Positions 26,355-34,927 of a stretch of 64,000 bases of DNA are shown here, piece by piece. The position numbers and the translations under genes are program-made. The stretch is taken from the NCBI GenBank assembly GCA_049115735.1, contig JAGDZP010000044.1:21516-85515 (forward strand), in the 5' to 3' direction. The stretch is from CAXBNB01 sp049115735. Lineage in GTDB: Bacteria > Bacteroidota > Bacteroidia > Cytophagales > Cyclobacteriaceae. The stretch's first letter is position 1, and every line of letters starts with the position of its first letter. A model generated the notes under the pieces. The model did no database searches. It saw only the letters and a program-made list of their open reading frames with translations, and was not told where the DNA came from.

Positions 26355-27581
26355 ATGAAAGAACTAGCATTAACTTCTTTACTGGCATTCTTTTCAATTT
26401 CCCTTTTTGCTCAAGGAATTACAAAGCGTCAGAAAGACTATCTCCTTAAAAATGCTGTCTCGATAAAAAACAATGAAGGCACCAACGGCTGGTCATTTCT
26501 TGACAATCAACTGAATGGGAAACGAATGGTACTGCTGGGGGAGCCCAACCATGGATCGAAGGAAATTTTTGAGTTGAAGAATAGCATAATTGAATACCTG
26601 CATCAAAAGCATGGTTTTGATGTATTGCTGCTAGAGTCTGGAATAGCAGAAATGATAGAAACGGAATTTGATAAGGAAAAGCTTACTCCTACTCAGATGG
26701 TGGGTAATCTCAAACCTCCAGCATGGCGTAGCTCAGAGTTTAAAACCCTAATGAATTACTCGAAGAAAAGCAATCTTATTCTCGGGGGTTTTGATTGTTT
26801 TGTTACAAGTGAGTCTTTTCAAAAAAAATTAAATCAACTTCTGACAGCATCAAATTTCAGCTCCACTGAGTTTGAAAAAATAGAGGCCCGCTTCTCCACG
26901 CAAATCGAAGCATTGAAAAATCGCAAACTCACTTATGAAGAAACGAAAATGTCTACAGAAAAGCTCATTGGGGATTATCAATCCTTGATAACAACTATTG
27001 GAGGCAAACAAAACCTAAAAGCCAAGGTGGTAGCCAGAGCTATTGAAAATAGGATCGGGTTCCTGCAATATCTGCTTCAATACAAAAAAGACAATGATTT
27101 TCACAAAAGACTAGCAGCCAGGGATTCCATTATGGCTTCCAATATCCTTTGGTTTATGAAGGAAGTATATCCTGACAAAAAAGTCATTATTCATTCGCAT
27201 AACATCCATATTTCGAAGTTCAATAAACATGAAGAAATGATGGGTGAAAATTTGTATACCAAATTAGGTGATGCGTTCTTCAATATAGGCATGTTTTCAG
27301 CATCCGGCACTTATTCAGACTATACTGGGAAAATCAAGGACATCTCCCCAGCCGATACTTCGAGAACAGACATTAAGCATATTATTGGCTCGTTAACAGC
27401 GTCCGTGAATTACCTTCGCATTTCCGAAAAACCAAGAAAGGGTATAGAATGGGCATTCGAGGAAATAGTTGTGAATGATACATTCATTGACCTAAAGCAA
27501 ACCCATGAAATGAAACTCTCAAAGAAATTCGATGCACTGATCTTCTTTGACAAAGTGTCCATTCCGAATTTCAAATACTGA
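26355..27581 (+). CDS. Erythromycin-esterase-family protein, secreted
   Basis: 408 residues with a signal peptide ending SLFAQ. The Ere family core is clear: L-L-G-E-P-N-H-G (catalytic Glu/His region), a following L-L-L-E-S-G with conserved Glu, and late H-S-H-N-I-H-I-S-K. Classical members hydrolyse macrolide lactones. Many bacterial homologues have unknown natural substrates. In this locus, with a lactonase and an esterase nearby, hydrolysis of an ester or lactone in the glycan breakdown products is as plausible as antibiotic resistance. It converges with the hypothetical gene ending at 27592. Confidence 0.82.
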   Translation: MKELALTSLLAFFSISLFAQGITKRQKDYLLKNAVSIKNNEGTNGWSFLDNQLNGKRMVLLGEPNHGSKEIFELKNSIIEYLHQKHGFDVLLLESGIAEMIETEFDKEKLTPTQMVGNLKPPAWRSSEFKTLMNYSKKSNLILGGFDCFVTSESFQKKLNQLLTASNFSSTEFEKIEARFSTQIEALKNRKLTYEETKMSTEKLIGDYQSLITTIGGKQNLKAKVVARAIENRIGFLQYLLQYKKDNDFHKRLAARDSIMASNILWFMKEVYPDKKVIIHSHNIHISKFNKHEEMMGENLYTKLGDAFFNIGMFSASGTYSDYTGKIKDISPADTSRTDIKHIIGSLTASVNYLRISEKPRKGIEWAFEEIVVNDTFIDLKQTHEMKLSKKFDALIFFDKVSIPNFKY

Positions 27582-27591
27582 TATGTGGTAA

Positions 27592-28299
27592 CTAGTTCTC
27601 CAAAGAATTAGAGTATTTAACAAGCTTAATCAAGTCCTGCTCTTCTTTGAAATTGATCCTATTCTCCTTGATAAAGGAGCTAATTTCTTTGCTTTGAAAA
27701 TAATCTTCGAACTTATTCTTCCTGGCCGGGAGATGTTCTAATTCACCGCTTTTCGTATTTAGAATATAGTAACTGGACTTTTGCACATACTTGTTGTCTT
27801 TTTCGCCTACTGCCAGAGCCTTGTTGTAGTTGGCGTCTTTGTAGATAATTTCATATTTCTTAAGTAGAACGTAACCCTTTAGCCTTGTCAACCGCTGAAA
27901 AACTCCAACTGCTGGCACATCGCCAATTGTCCAATCTTTGTTGACGATGAAAGTCGTATAACTGCTATATAAAGGTTGCAACATGCTAAAGCTATCTACC
28001 CGATGCAATTTGACCATCATTATCCTTTTACTAGCCTGAAACAATAACTCCTCTTCGAGGATATTATACTTTAAAGGCATTTTTTCAAGAACACCATCCT
28101 TAGTCATCCATACATCACCAACTAACCAGCTGTCACTTAGAAAAGTGCTACCTATCAATCCCGGGGTTTTCATAGGGATTTCATATACTTGAGCACCGGG
28201 ATATGAATTTGCTTGTACCTGGTTATTGATCACCCCCACCTGGGCGTCCAGTTCTTGAACAAACAAGGTCAAAACAAGGATTAGAATAACTTTTTTCAT
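27592..28299 (-). CDS. Secreted hypothetical protein
   Basis: 235 residues from the ATG at 28297-28299 (MKKVILILVLTLFVQELDAQ is a signal peptide; an in-frame start 33 bases upstream has no signal). The mature part is beta-rich with many aromatic and Lys residues, such as Y-E-I-P-M-K-T-P-G and Y-Y-I-L-N-T-K-S-G-E. No family is recognised. It is the last gene of the long minus-strand operon, 45 bp after the second CxxCH gene. It converges with the erythromycin-esterase-like gene, and no clear terminator is visible in the 10-bp gap. Confidence 0.65.
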   Translation of the reverse strand: MKKVILILVLTLFVQELDAQVGVINNQVQANSYPGAQVYEIPMKTPGLIGSTFLSDSWLVGDVWMTKDGVLEKMPLKYNILEEELLFQASKRIMMVKLHRVDSFSMLQPLYSSYTTFIVNKDWTIGDVPAVGVFQRLTRLKGYVLLKKYEIIYKDANYNKALAVGEKDNKYVQKSSYYILNTKSGELEHLPARKNKFEDYFQSKEISSFIKENRINFKEEQDLIKLVKYSNSLEN

Positions 28300-28344
28300 T
28301 CGATTAGTTTTAGTTTTCAGATTTATCGACACCCTATAATTTGT

Positions 28345-30462
28345 TTAAAAATAGCGTTCCCAGTTGCCCTTAGGCCACATGCTTTCTGCCCACTGTGCCA
28401 GATCTGATATTATGTTTTCATCAACCTTTATTTCCTGGAGTTTAGGAAGGAGAATATTGATTGCATCAGCCTCAATAGCATCTAATGAATCCCCACAACG
28501 ATCTTCTCGTGGCATGAACTGACAAGCGTCATAACTTTCAACCGGCACATAATCCTTTGGCTCTATACACCACCAATAGGCTGCACCTCTATTTCTGATA
28601 TCTTCGCAAACAGGCCAATCACTAATTTCAAATTCATTGGCTTTTCTCGTAAACTCCCTCACCATGGCGCCTGTCAGTTTTGCCCGAAGACCTGGTTCAT
28701 AAGCATCCAGTTGGACGAAATCATCGTCATAACCATCGGAACTACTATAGTTCCTCCATGGGCTTACCTCCCGCATCGTCCACCCTGCACGAGAAACCTT
28801 ATGGTGGTTGTCTCTTTGCTGATAGCATTTAAGTATATTTTGAAAGTAGCGAAGTGGTTCTAGGTGTCTGGTCACCCGACTGGCACGAAGAATATGCATG
28901 AAGTTATATGACCAATCAACCGGCTCTACTTCTCTGGGGTCGCGCATACCAGCATTGAGGGTCAACTGCAATTGATACCAGGCGGTGGATTCATAATAAC
29001 CAACCACAGGATCCTGACCCTGAAAATGGGAAGTAAACCTTTCGTCACCGACAATGTGAGGCGCCAGGGCGAAGAGCGTCCAATGCCTGGTTGGCCACTG
29101 ACGTGCCTCAGGTACCGGGGCTCCTTTTGGCGTTACTCCTTCAACCTCAAACTCCTGCATTATTTCCCAATGTTTGACGGAAGTCCAGCGGGCGATATTT
29201 AACTTGTAATCTTCATTCAGCAGATTTGAAGTGTTTTTTGAAGTACCCGTACTTTCCAGAACAGTCCAGGGGTGAAGCCCTTTTTGAAAACCTTCCCACA
29301 AAAACATTCTACCCGCATTAGATAATATCATTATAGCATCATGCAAGCCATAATCGATTTCGTTTAATCCTGCCGTTCCCTGTGTTTCAAATAGATTTCT
29401 CACCTTGACATAACCGGTGTACATCCTGCTGGCTGTCCAGTCTTTTTTTGTCATCAAGTCTTTTGGATGTACTTGTGGTAGCCATTGCTTCCAATCCGGA
29501 AATTGGATAGCAACGGGCATTTCCCGGACATTTAATGTAGCCTTTATATCGAAGACTTTGGCTATGCCTTCTTTAGAGGTGCCGTATGGCAACAGGTATG
29601 GCATCATTTGCTCATCCCTGTCAAGCACCCATTCCAAACCAGCACCAGCAGCCCATTCTATGGCTGGAATATCATCCAGTCCAGGGCCAGGTTGATAGGG
29701 AGGATTCCATGGCCTTGCCTGCTTGGGAGCAGGAGTATCCAACGCCCTGATATAGTCGGCTATCTGTTTTCCCTCCATTGTACTAAGCCCATGGAATTCC
29801 GCACGCTTAATGATCGACTTATTGGAGTAATTGAAATATTTCAAATCTCGTCCATCCTGGGCATGGCAATCGCTACAGGTGGCTTTAATTCTTTTTCCGG
29901 CAGGAGATTGAATAAGCTGTGCCGTGTACCATAGCTGTTTGCCTTCTGATACTGTATTGATTTCAGGCACTTCCCACATAGAAGGATCATCATTTTCGAA
30001 TTGGTCTTCTCCCAGTAGAAAAGTCCCATTCTCGTCCAGAAAGTTAATGTCCAATATTCGGTATCCCGAAGACACTTCATCCGATTTGTCAAAGCGGAAC
30101 TGTAGTATATTGCCTCCTTTTTGTAGTCTTCCGAGTTTATCAATTGGAATAGTAAACCGTATAGTGCTGTAGCCACCTCCGATACAGCCAAACCCCTCGT
30201 CGGGTTGATAACAGTCAGCATTGTTGTTATTGAAAAGCAACCAGCCGCCATCATTGAGCCGCAGACTTCCTTTATTGGAATACTTAAGGTTGTTGGCTTG
30301 CAAGTAGAGTGTGGCTGCTTTGGCCTGTCTTGTCCATTCAAAAGTGACCTCTTCAATAGTGCCTTCACTGCCTAGAACTTCCACCGGCAACATCGAATTT
30401 GCCCATATTGCCTGCTGAAAAAGCAAGACCGTGATAAAAAGAAGTGACAAAAGAGTTTTCAT
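28345..30462 (-). CDS. Large secreted single-CxxCH protein, paralog 2
   Basis: 705 residues with a signal peptide ending QQAIWA. It has the same architecture as the core of 22454-25573: beta domain (L-P-V-E-V-L-G, C-I-G-G-G-Y-S-T-I-R), C-S-D-C-H at 196-200, and then Y-F-N-Y-S-N-K-S-I. These are followed by W-N-P-P-Y-Q-P-G-P-G-L-D, W-A-A-G-A-G-L, R-E-M-P-V-A, M-R-E-V-S-P-W-R and a final A-Q-W-A-E-S-M-W-P. It lacks the beta repeats and the T9SS tail, so it represents the minimal form and probably stays in the periplasm. Its ATG overlaps the acyl-CoA dehydrogenase stop (TAATG), so expression of a cytoplasmic enzyme and a secreted heme protein is coupled. Function unknown. Confidence 0.75.
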   Translation of the reverse strand: MKTLLSLLFITVLLFQQAIWANSMLPVEVLGSEGTIEEVTFEWTRQAKAATLYLQANNLKYSNKGSLRLNDGGWLLFNNNNADCYQPDEGFGCIGGGYSTIRFTIPIDKLGRLQKGGNILQFRFDKSDEVSSGYRILDINFLDENGTFLLGEDQFENDDPSMWEVPEINTVSEGKQLWYTAQLIQSPAGKRIKATCSDCHAQDGRDLKYFNYSNKSIIKRAEFHGLSTMEGKQIADYIRALDTPAPKQARPWNPPYQPGPGLDDIPAIEWAAGAGLEWVLDRDEQMMPYLLPYGTSKEGIAKVFDIKATLNVREMPVAIQFPDWKQWLPQVHPKDLMTKKDWTASRMYTGYVKVRNLFETQGTAGLNEIDYGLHDAIMILSNAGRMFLWEGFQKGLHPWTVLESTGTSKNTSNLLNEDYKLNIARWTSVKHWEIMQEFEVEGVTPKGAPVPEARQWPTRHWTLFALAPHIVGDERFTSHFQGQDPVVGYYESTAWYQLQLTLNAGMRDPREVEPVDWSYNFMHILRASRVTRHLEPLRYFQNILKCYQQRDNHHKVSRAGWTMREVSPWRNYSSSDGYDDDFVQLDAYEPGLRAKLTGAMVREFTRKANEFEISDWPVCEDIRNRGAAYWWCIEPKDYVPVESYDACQFMPREDRCGDSLDAIEADAINILLPKLQEIKVDENIISDLAQWAESMWPKGNWERYF

Positions 30463-31619
30463 TAGTTTATTCCATTCTTCAATAAATTCTTAGCAATGAT
30501 ATTTCTTTGAATCTGGTTGGTGCCTTCATATATCTGGGTGATTTTGGCATCACGGTATAGCCGCTCAACTTCAAATCCTCGGATGTATCCACTCCCTCCA
30601 AATATTTGTACGGCATCAGCGGTTCTGTTCACAGCTACATCACTTGCAAAACGCTTGGCCATACTACAGGCCGTGCCTGCAGCAATGTCATTGTCGAGCA
30701 TTACTGCTGCCCGGTGCACCAGTGATCGGGCGGCCTGGACGTCAGTCGCCATATCGGCCAGCATCCACTGAATACCCTGATTTTCCGATAGAGGCTTGCC
30801 AAACTGCTTTCTTACCTGGACATATTCCAGGGAAGCCTCAAGGCCCGCCTGGGCAATTCCAACTGACAGTGCACCGATTCCAACCCTGCCATTTTCCAGG
30901 ACACTCATCATGATATAGAATCCACGATTCAACTCTCCTAATAGAGCATCCTCAGGAATTTCTACGTCCTCAAAAAACAAAGCACTTATCTGGGAAGCAC
31001 ACTGTCCCATCTTATGATCCTTTGGCCCACGTGTGACTCCTTTCTCATTTAGATCTACAATAAAAATACTCATGCCTCTGTGTCCGGCATCAGGATCGGT
31101 ACAAGCCAGCACAAATCCTAAGTCTGCAACTGGTGCATTGTGTATCCATTGTTTATCGCCAGACAGCTTCCAGCCTGTTGCAGTTTTTTCAGCAGTTGTA
31201 CGAATACCTGAAACATCCGACCCAGCCTCCGCTTCGGTAATACAGTATGCGACTTTAAGTTCATTGGTCAAAATCTTCGTCATGTATTGCTCCCTCTGTT
31301 CATCCGTACCATATTTTGAAAGCAAGGCACCAATCAACTCCACTACGCCGCATTGATCGGCCACTGATGCATAGCCCCGGGAAAGCTCTTCCATCACCAG
31401 TGCATAGGCATAAGCATCCAGGCCACTTCCTCCATATTCAGTAGGTACGGTAATTCCAAACAGCCCATACTCACCCATCTGCTTATATATATCAGCCGGA
31501 AATGATTCCTCTTCATCCAATCTTTCTGCATGCGGTCTGATGTATTCGTTGGCAAAAGTCCTTGCCATATCCTTCACCTGCTCGTAAGTTTCAAGACCCT
31601 CCTTAGGTAAATGTATCAT
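30462..31619 (-). CDS. Acyl-CoA dehydrogenase
   Basis: 385 residues, normal length for soluble FAD acyl-CoA dehydrogenases, with no signal peptide. Recognisable segments are Y-G-G-S-G-L-D (N-terminal domain), C-I-T-E-A-E-A-G-S-D-V (FAD/substrate), G-D-K-Q-W-I-H-N-A and K-Q-F-G-K-P-L. Near the C-terminus come F-G-G-S-G-Y-I-R and I-Y-E-G-T-N-Q-I-Q-R-N, whose Glu is the usual catalytic base. It oxidises an acyl-CoA to a 2-enoyl-CoA. It is out of place in a PUL operon but fits with the CoA transferase and enoyl-CoA hydratase at 50445-52707. It follows the NTF2-like lipoprotein gene by 18 bp. Confidence 0.95.
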   Translation of the reverse strand: MIHLPKEGLETYEQVKDMARTFANEYIRPHAERLDEEESFPADIYKQMGEYGLFGITVPTEYGGSGLDAYAYALVMEELSRGYASVADQCGVVELIGALLSKYGTDEQREQYMTKILTNELKVAYCITEAEAGSDVSGIRTTAEKTATGWKLSGDKQWIHNAPVADLGFVLACTDPDAGHRGMSIFIVDLNEKGVTRGPKDHKMGQCASQISALFFEDVEIPEDALLGELNRGFYIMMSVLENGRVGIGALSVGIAQAGLEASLEYVQVRKQFGKPLSENQGIQWMLADMATDVQAARSLVHRAAVMLDNDIAAGTACSMAKRFASDVAVNRTADAVQIFGGSGYIRGFEVERLYRDAKITQIYEGTNQIQRNIIAKNLLKNGIN

Positions 31620-31637
31620 CTCAATTATTTACAAATT

Positions 31638-32177
31638 CTAATTTCTTACACAATCCGGATTGAACATCACAACGTCCATCCTATTTGCATTCCAGGAATG
31701 CGAGGCATATAGCCACTCTCCATTTATTTTATGAAATATGTCTGTCGTTTTTTGATCCGTTCGGACCGAATCGCCTGTCGCCCTTTCTATGAAATAGCCT
31801 TTGGCAACATATTGATGGATAGCTAAATCTTTTTTGACTGTCCAATTGTCATAATAAGGTCCGGCATCCCAATCTGCTGTCAGGTCATACTCTCCGAAAA
31901 ACTCAATTCCCCATTCAATGATCGCCTCACGTCCAACCAGAATATTGCCATTTTGAGGCATGTACACTGGCTCTGAAATGGTGTTTTCGGTATAAACCTG
32001 AGCTACGGCCTTTGGCGTCTTTGCGGCCAACATTCGACCAAATCGATCTCCAGCCATTTTCAAAATGGCTTCCTTCTCCTGTTCCGGGTCAAAAACCTCT
32101 TTGGAACTTTCTTCCGGGCTTGTCCGGCAAGAGAAAGCCAACAAAGCAGCTAATATGAGTGTTAGGTTTGTTTTCAT
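31638..32177 (-). CDS. NTF2-like (SnoaL/DUF4440 type) lipoprotein
   Basis: 179 residues with a lipoprotein signal (lipobox A-F-S-C, Cys about 17). The mature part reads like a cone-shaped NTF2-like fold: an N-terminal helix (E-A-I-L-K-M-A-G-D-R-F-G-R-M-L-A), then Y-T-E-N-T-I, G-R-E-A-I-I-E-W, and W-T-V-K-K-D-L-A. The strand A-K-G-Y-F-I-E follows, then T-D-I-F-H-K-I-N-G-E-W and S-H-S-W-N. Such proteins bind small hydrophobic or polar ligands and some are enzymes. It is located 6 bp after the CBM-like lipoprotein gene in the operon, so a ligand-binding role on the surface or in the periplasm is likely (inference). Confidence 0.7.
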   Translation of the reverse strand: MKTNLTLILAALLAFSCRTSPEESSKEVFDPEQEKEAILKMAGDRFGRMLAAKTPKAVAQVYTENTISEPVYMPQNGNILVGREAIIEWGIEFFGEYDLTADWDAGPYYDNWTVKKDLAIHQYVAKGYFIERATGDSVRTDQKTTDIFHKINGEWLYASHSWNANRMDVVMFNPDCVRN

Positions 32178-32183
32178 TGCAAA

Positions 32184-32753
32184 TCAGTTTAGTTCTGGTA
32201 GTTCCTGTACAACCTGCAAGTCGTCCAGGTCTACTTGAAAGTCTTTAGTGTTATTCTTTCCAGCTATATAGATGGTAGTTTTAGCTTCAGTAGTATCAGT
32301 ATAGAAATCAAAGGAAACCAACTGCCAGTCTTTGTCTGGGACAGTTGAATTGTTCCATCCCAAAAACTTCCCCGAGTTGAAAGCGCCTGTATGGATTTCA
32401 GTACTATCACCACGAATGAGGAAGCTGGCTGTATACTTCTTGCCCGGTATCAATTGTACTTTTTGAGAAATACCCCACCAATCACCACTTTGGGCTTGGT
32501 ATGATAAATATTTCTGCGACTCTGCCGCGTTACCCTCCTTTATAGCGAAAGCCTCTGGGGCTGTGGTCGGTCTGCAAATCCAGGGCGCCTTCATCTGGCC
32601 CAATTCAGAATCTTCAAAACTTCCGTCCAAGAGTAAATTATTACCGACCTTTCTGTTGAGCGTGAGTTGTCCACTGTTTTGCTTAATGCAAGAGGCAAAA
32701 ACTATCGCAATGAAGAAAGCGAAATATGGTGACATGCTCCTATTCACGATCAT
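32184..32753 (-). CDS. Small lipoprotein with carbohydrate-binding-module-like fold
   Basis: 189 residues from the first ATG. A second ATG at 32733-32735 is also possible and would reduce the 14-bp overlap with the upstream gene. The lipobox is F-A-S-C. The mature part looks like a CBM4/9-type beta-sandwich: L-L-L-D-G-S-F-E-D-S near the start, then W-W-G-I-S-Q-K-V-Q-L-I-P-G-K-K-Y-T-A-S-F. It ends with W-Q-L-V-S-F-D-F-Y-T-D and a closing V-D-L-D-D-L-Q-V. Such domains bind sugars. It overlaps the end of the lyase-like gene upstream and probably serves as a surface or periplasmic glycan-binding helper. Confidence 0.65.
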   Translation of the reverse strand: MIVNRSMSPYFAFFIAIVFASCIKQNSGQLTLNRKVGNNLLLDGSFEDSELGQMKAPWICRPTTAPEAFAIKEGNAAESQKYLSYQAQSGDWWGISQKVQLIPGKKYTASFLIRGDSTEIHTGAFNSGKFLGWNNSTVPDKDWQLVSFDFYTDTTEAKTTIYIAGKNNTKDFQVDLDDLQVVQELPELN

Positions 32754-34923
32754 AACTTTTTATTCCTACCAAATCACCGCCCGATATTAGCGGATTCCCA
32801 ACTAGTCCTATGGACTCAATTGTCACTTTTCCTTTGTCCCAAATAATAATTCCACTTTGGATTTCTTCTATCTGAAGCTCGCCAATTGGGTAAACCAACT
32901 TGAAAGGAGCAGCACTTTTTCCCATATAGCTAGCAACTATCGTTTGCTCATCTGGTGAAACGTATAACATGGCTGGTTCCTTTCCACATGTGAGTTTAAC
33001 TGACCCAATATTCAGTAATCCGGAGGCACTCTCAATAGCATACTTTGATTGAAGCATTGGCCAGTCGATCTCTCCATTTTGGTTCCATCGCTTTACAGGC
33101 TTGTGCCAATCAAAAAGGTCGACTTCCATACCCAGAGTTTTGCCATCACGGCTGTACTCTACCTTCCATTTTCTCTCTTCTTCTCCAGAATAAGTTTTCC
33201 TTGGGTCAGCTAGGTCAACTACCTCACCTCGTGCAACTGCTTTAACAAAAGCCCCGGTGCTTTCATAATCACCTCGTTCAACCACTTCTGAATAAAAACC
33301 ATTTTGCGGTTGTCCTTGATAGAATTCACCGGGCCAGGCCAGCTCCCAAAATGTCTTTGCCGGCCCTTTGTAGTTGTACAATTCCAGCACAAGAGTTCCA
33401 TCTTCCATTGTATTTAATACCACCTGATCATTCTTACCTAGCCGGGAAATTGTAAAAGGTTTTATGGCCAGAAGGATACTACCGGATTCAATAACAACCA
33501 CAGATTCCGGTTCAACAATTTTAGGAAAGGAAGCAACCTCTTTGTCCATTACCCATACCTTATCCTTAGCAGAGTCCCATCGAGCCACAGCCACGATTGC
33601 CTTGGCACTGGAGTAGTGATCAAGTGCTCCCATCGATTGTGGGACATAAAGGCCAATCGCTCTATTGCCATCTTGCACACCTTGAAAATTACCTTCATCA
33701 GGCAGCAAGCCTGAAGTCCCTCGTCCTATTCCTGCTGAAAAATACCCTAGCCAATGATCGTTGAGTAGGTATCTGGTATATATCGAACCAGCCTGTGGAT
33801 TGTCTGGCCGTTGATAATGAATGGCGAAAACATTGGACTGCCATGCAATGTAGCGGTTGGCCTGATTGGATAAATTTCTTGAGGCAACACCAAACGAGTA
33901 GGTCTTTCCTTTATAAGTTGAGGTTGCCAGGCCATCCTTTTTACCAACTGTTTCAACAATTTGGTCGTTTGTCACATCAGCTGTCATCAGACCCTGCAAC
34001 CAGGAGGGCACTTTACCATCGTCTATCCAAGTCTGAAATGATTCCATTTCTTTTTCTTTGAGAAGGTATGATCCACCCTTGCCTACTACAGAACCATGAT
34101 AAGCTCGTCCATGCGGACCAGCCCAACGTCCGGTTGGTTCGTGCATGTGCAGTGCCGCTCCAAGCGCAATTCTGGACATCATCAACTTTGCTTTCAGCTT
34201 CGTGGGTGGGTGTGCCACGTACTTATGCAAGCGATGCAAAACATCAATGGCTACAGCTGTGTAGGGGGTGCTATTGTATTCATAAGCTCCTCCTGATTGG
34301 TTGGTGAAATCCATCCAACGCTGAAACTTGTTATATCCCCTCTGGGCGATTTCCTCTTCGCCTAGCAGCTCTCCGCCCAGGCAAGTGTTGTTGACGTCTT
34401 TCAAAACTATGTTGGTGTATTTTAGCCCAACATCAACATTGCTGATGTTCAGAAGACCAAGCCTAATGCTCTCTTTCAACTGCTCGACAGTCTCCGGTTT
34501 CAGCTTATCAGCATGCTCAATAACGATAGGGATCAAAGAATGAAGTAGGAATTGAACAGCATTCAGATCCTCTACTGCTTCCATTTCTATTTCCCATCGG
34601 AAACCTCCGTAATGTGGTGAAGTTGAATCAAGCTCCTGCCCGTAAAGTATCCCGGGGATGATTTTTTCTACATTGGCTAAATCTTCCGGTGTTCCATTGA
34701 CCAGTAGTTTTTCACAAAGCCTTGCCGATGCTCTGGGGCCATGAAAAGTCTCTCCTCCAACTTGCTTCCCCACCATATACATTTCATAATCAAATGACTC
34801 AGGTAATGGTAAAGGTACTTTCTGAGATGAATTTTTAGGTAATTCAGAGGCCTCCCTTTTTTGCACTTCATTGCATGCAAAAAACAAGACAAGAAAGAAG
34901 ATATATCTTGTGGAACTAAGCAC
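32740..34923 (-). CDS. Lyase-like secreted lipoprotein, paralog B (unknown family)
   Basis: 727 residues with lipobox F-F-A-C. The N-terminal two thirds are helical with regular repeats, as in alpha/alpha toroid polysaccharide lyases. The C-terminal third is beta-rich. Segments almost identical to the neighbouring paralog are D-L-N-A-V-x-F-L-L, K-Y-T-N-I-V-L-K-D, C-L-G-G-E-L-L-G, R-W-A-G-P-H-G-R-A-Y-H, S-F-G-V-A-S-R-N, A-W-Q-S-N-V-F and T-L-G-M-E-V-D-L-F-D-W. The His/Arg/Tyr/His cluster in the R-W-A-G-P-H-G-R-A-Y-H segment and the conserved Asn residues could form a lyase active site. A GH88 gene in the locus implies that a lyase must exist, and no known lyase is otherwise visible. Family membership is not recognised. 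Confidence 0.6.
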   Translation of the reverse strand: MLSSTRYIFFLVLFFACNEVQKREASELPKNSSQKVPLPLPESFDYEMYMVGKQVGGETFHGPRASARLCEKLLVNGTPEDLANVEKIIPGILYGQELDSTSPHYGGFRWEIEMEAVEDLNAVQFLLHSLIPIVIEHADKLKPETVEQLKESIRLGLLNISNVDVGLKYTNIVLKDVNNTCLGGELLGEEEIAQRGYNKFQRWMDFTNQSGGAYEYNSTPYTAVAIDVLHRLHKYVAHPPTKLKAKLMMSRIALGAALHMHEPTGRWAGPHGRAYHGSVVGKGGSYLLKEKEMESFQTWIDDGKVPSWLQGLMTADVTNDQIVETVGKKDGLATSTYKGKTYSFGVASRNLSNQANRYIAWQSNVFAIHYQRPDNPQAGSIYTRYLLNDHWLGYFSAGIGRGTSGLLPDEGNFQGVQDGNRAIGLYVPQSMGALDHYSSAKAIVAVARWDSAKDKVWVMDKEVASFPKIVEPESVVVIESGSILLAIKPFTISRLGKNDQVVLNTMEDGTLVLELYNYKGPAKTFWELAWPGEFYQGQPQNGFYSEVVERGDYESTGAFVKAVARGEVVDLADPRKTYSGEEERKWKVEYSRDGKTLGMEVDLFDWHKPVKRWNQNGEIDWPMLQSKYAIESASGLLNIGSVKLTCGKEPAMLYVSPDEQTIVASYMGKSAAPFKLVYPIGELQIEEIQSGIIIWDKGKVTIESIGLVGNPLISGGDLVGIKSYDRE

Positions 34924-34927
34924 TCTT

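Noticed and set aside
31028..31033. CACGTG inside TCACACGTGGG on the minus strand, similar to the operator core
   Set aside because: It lies within the acyl-CoA dehydrogenase coding region, with only a partial arm, far from any start. Treated as chance.
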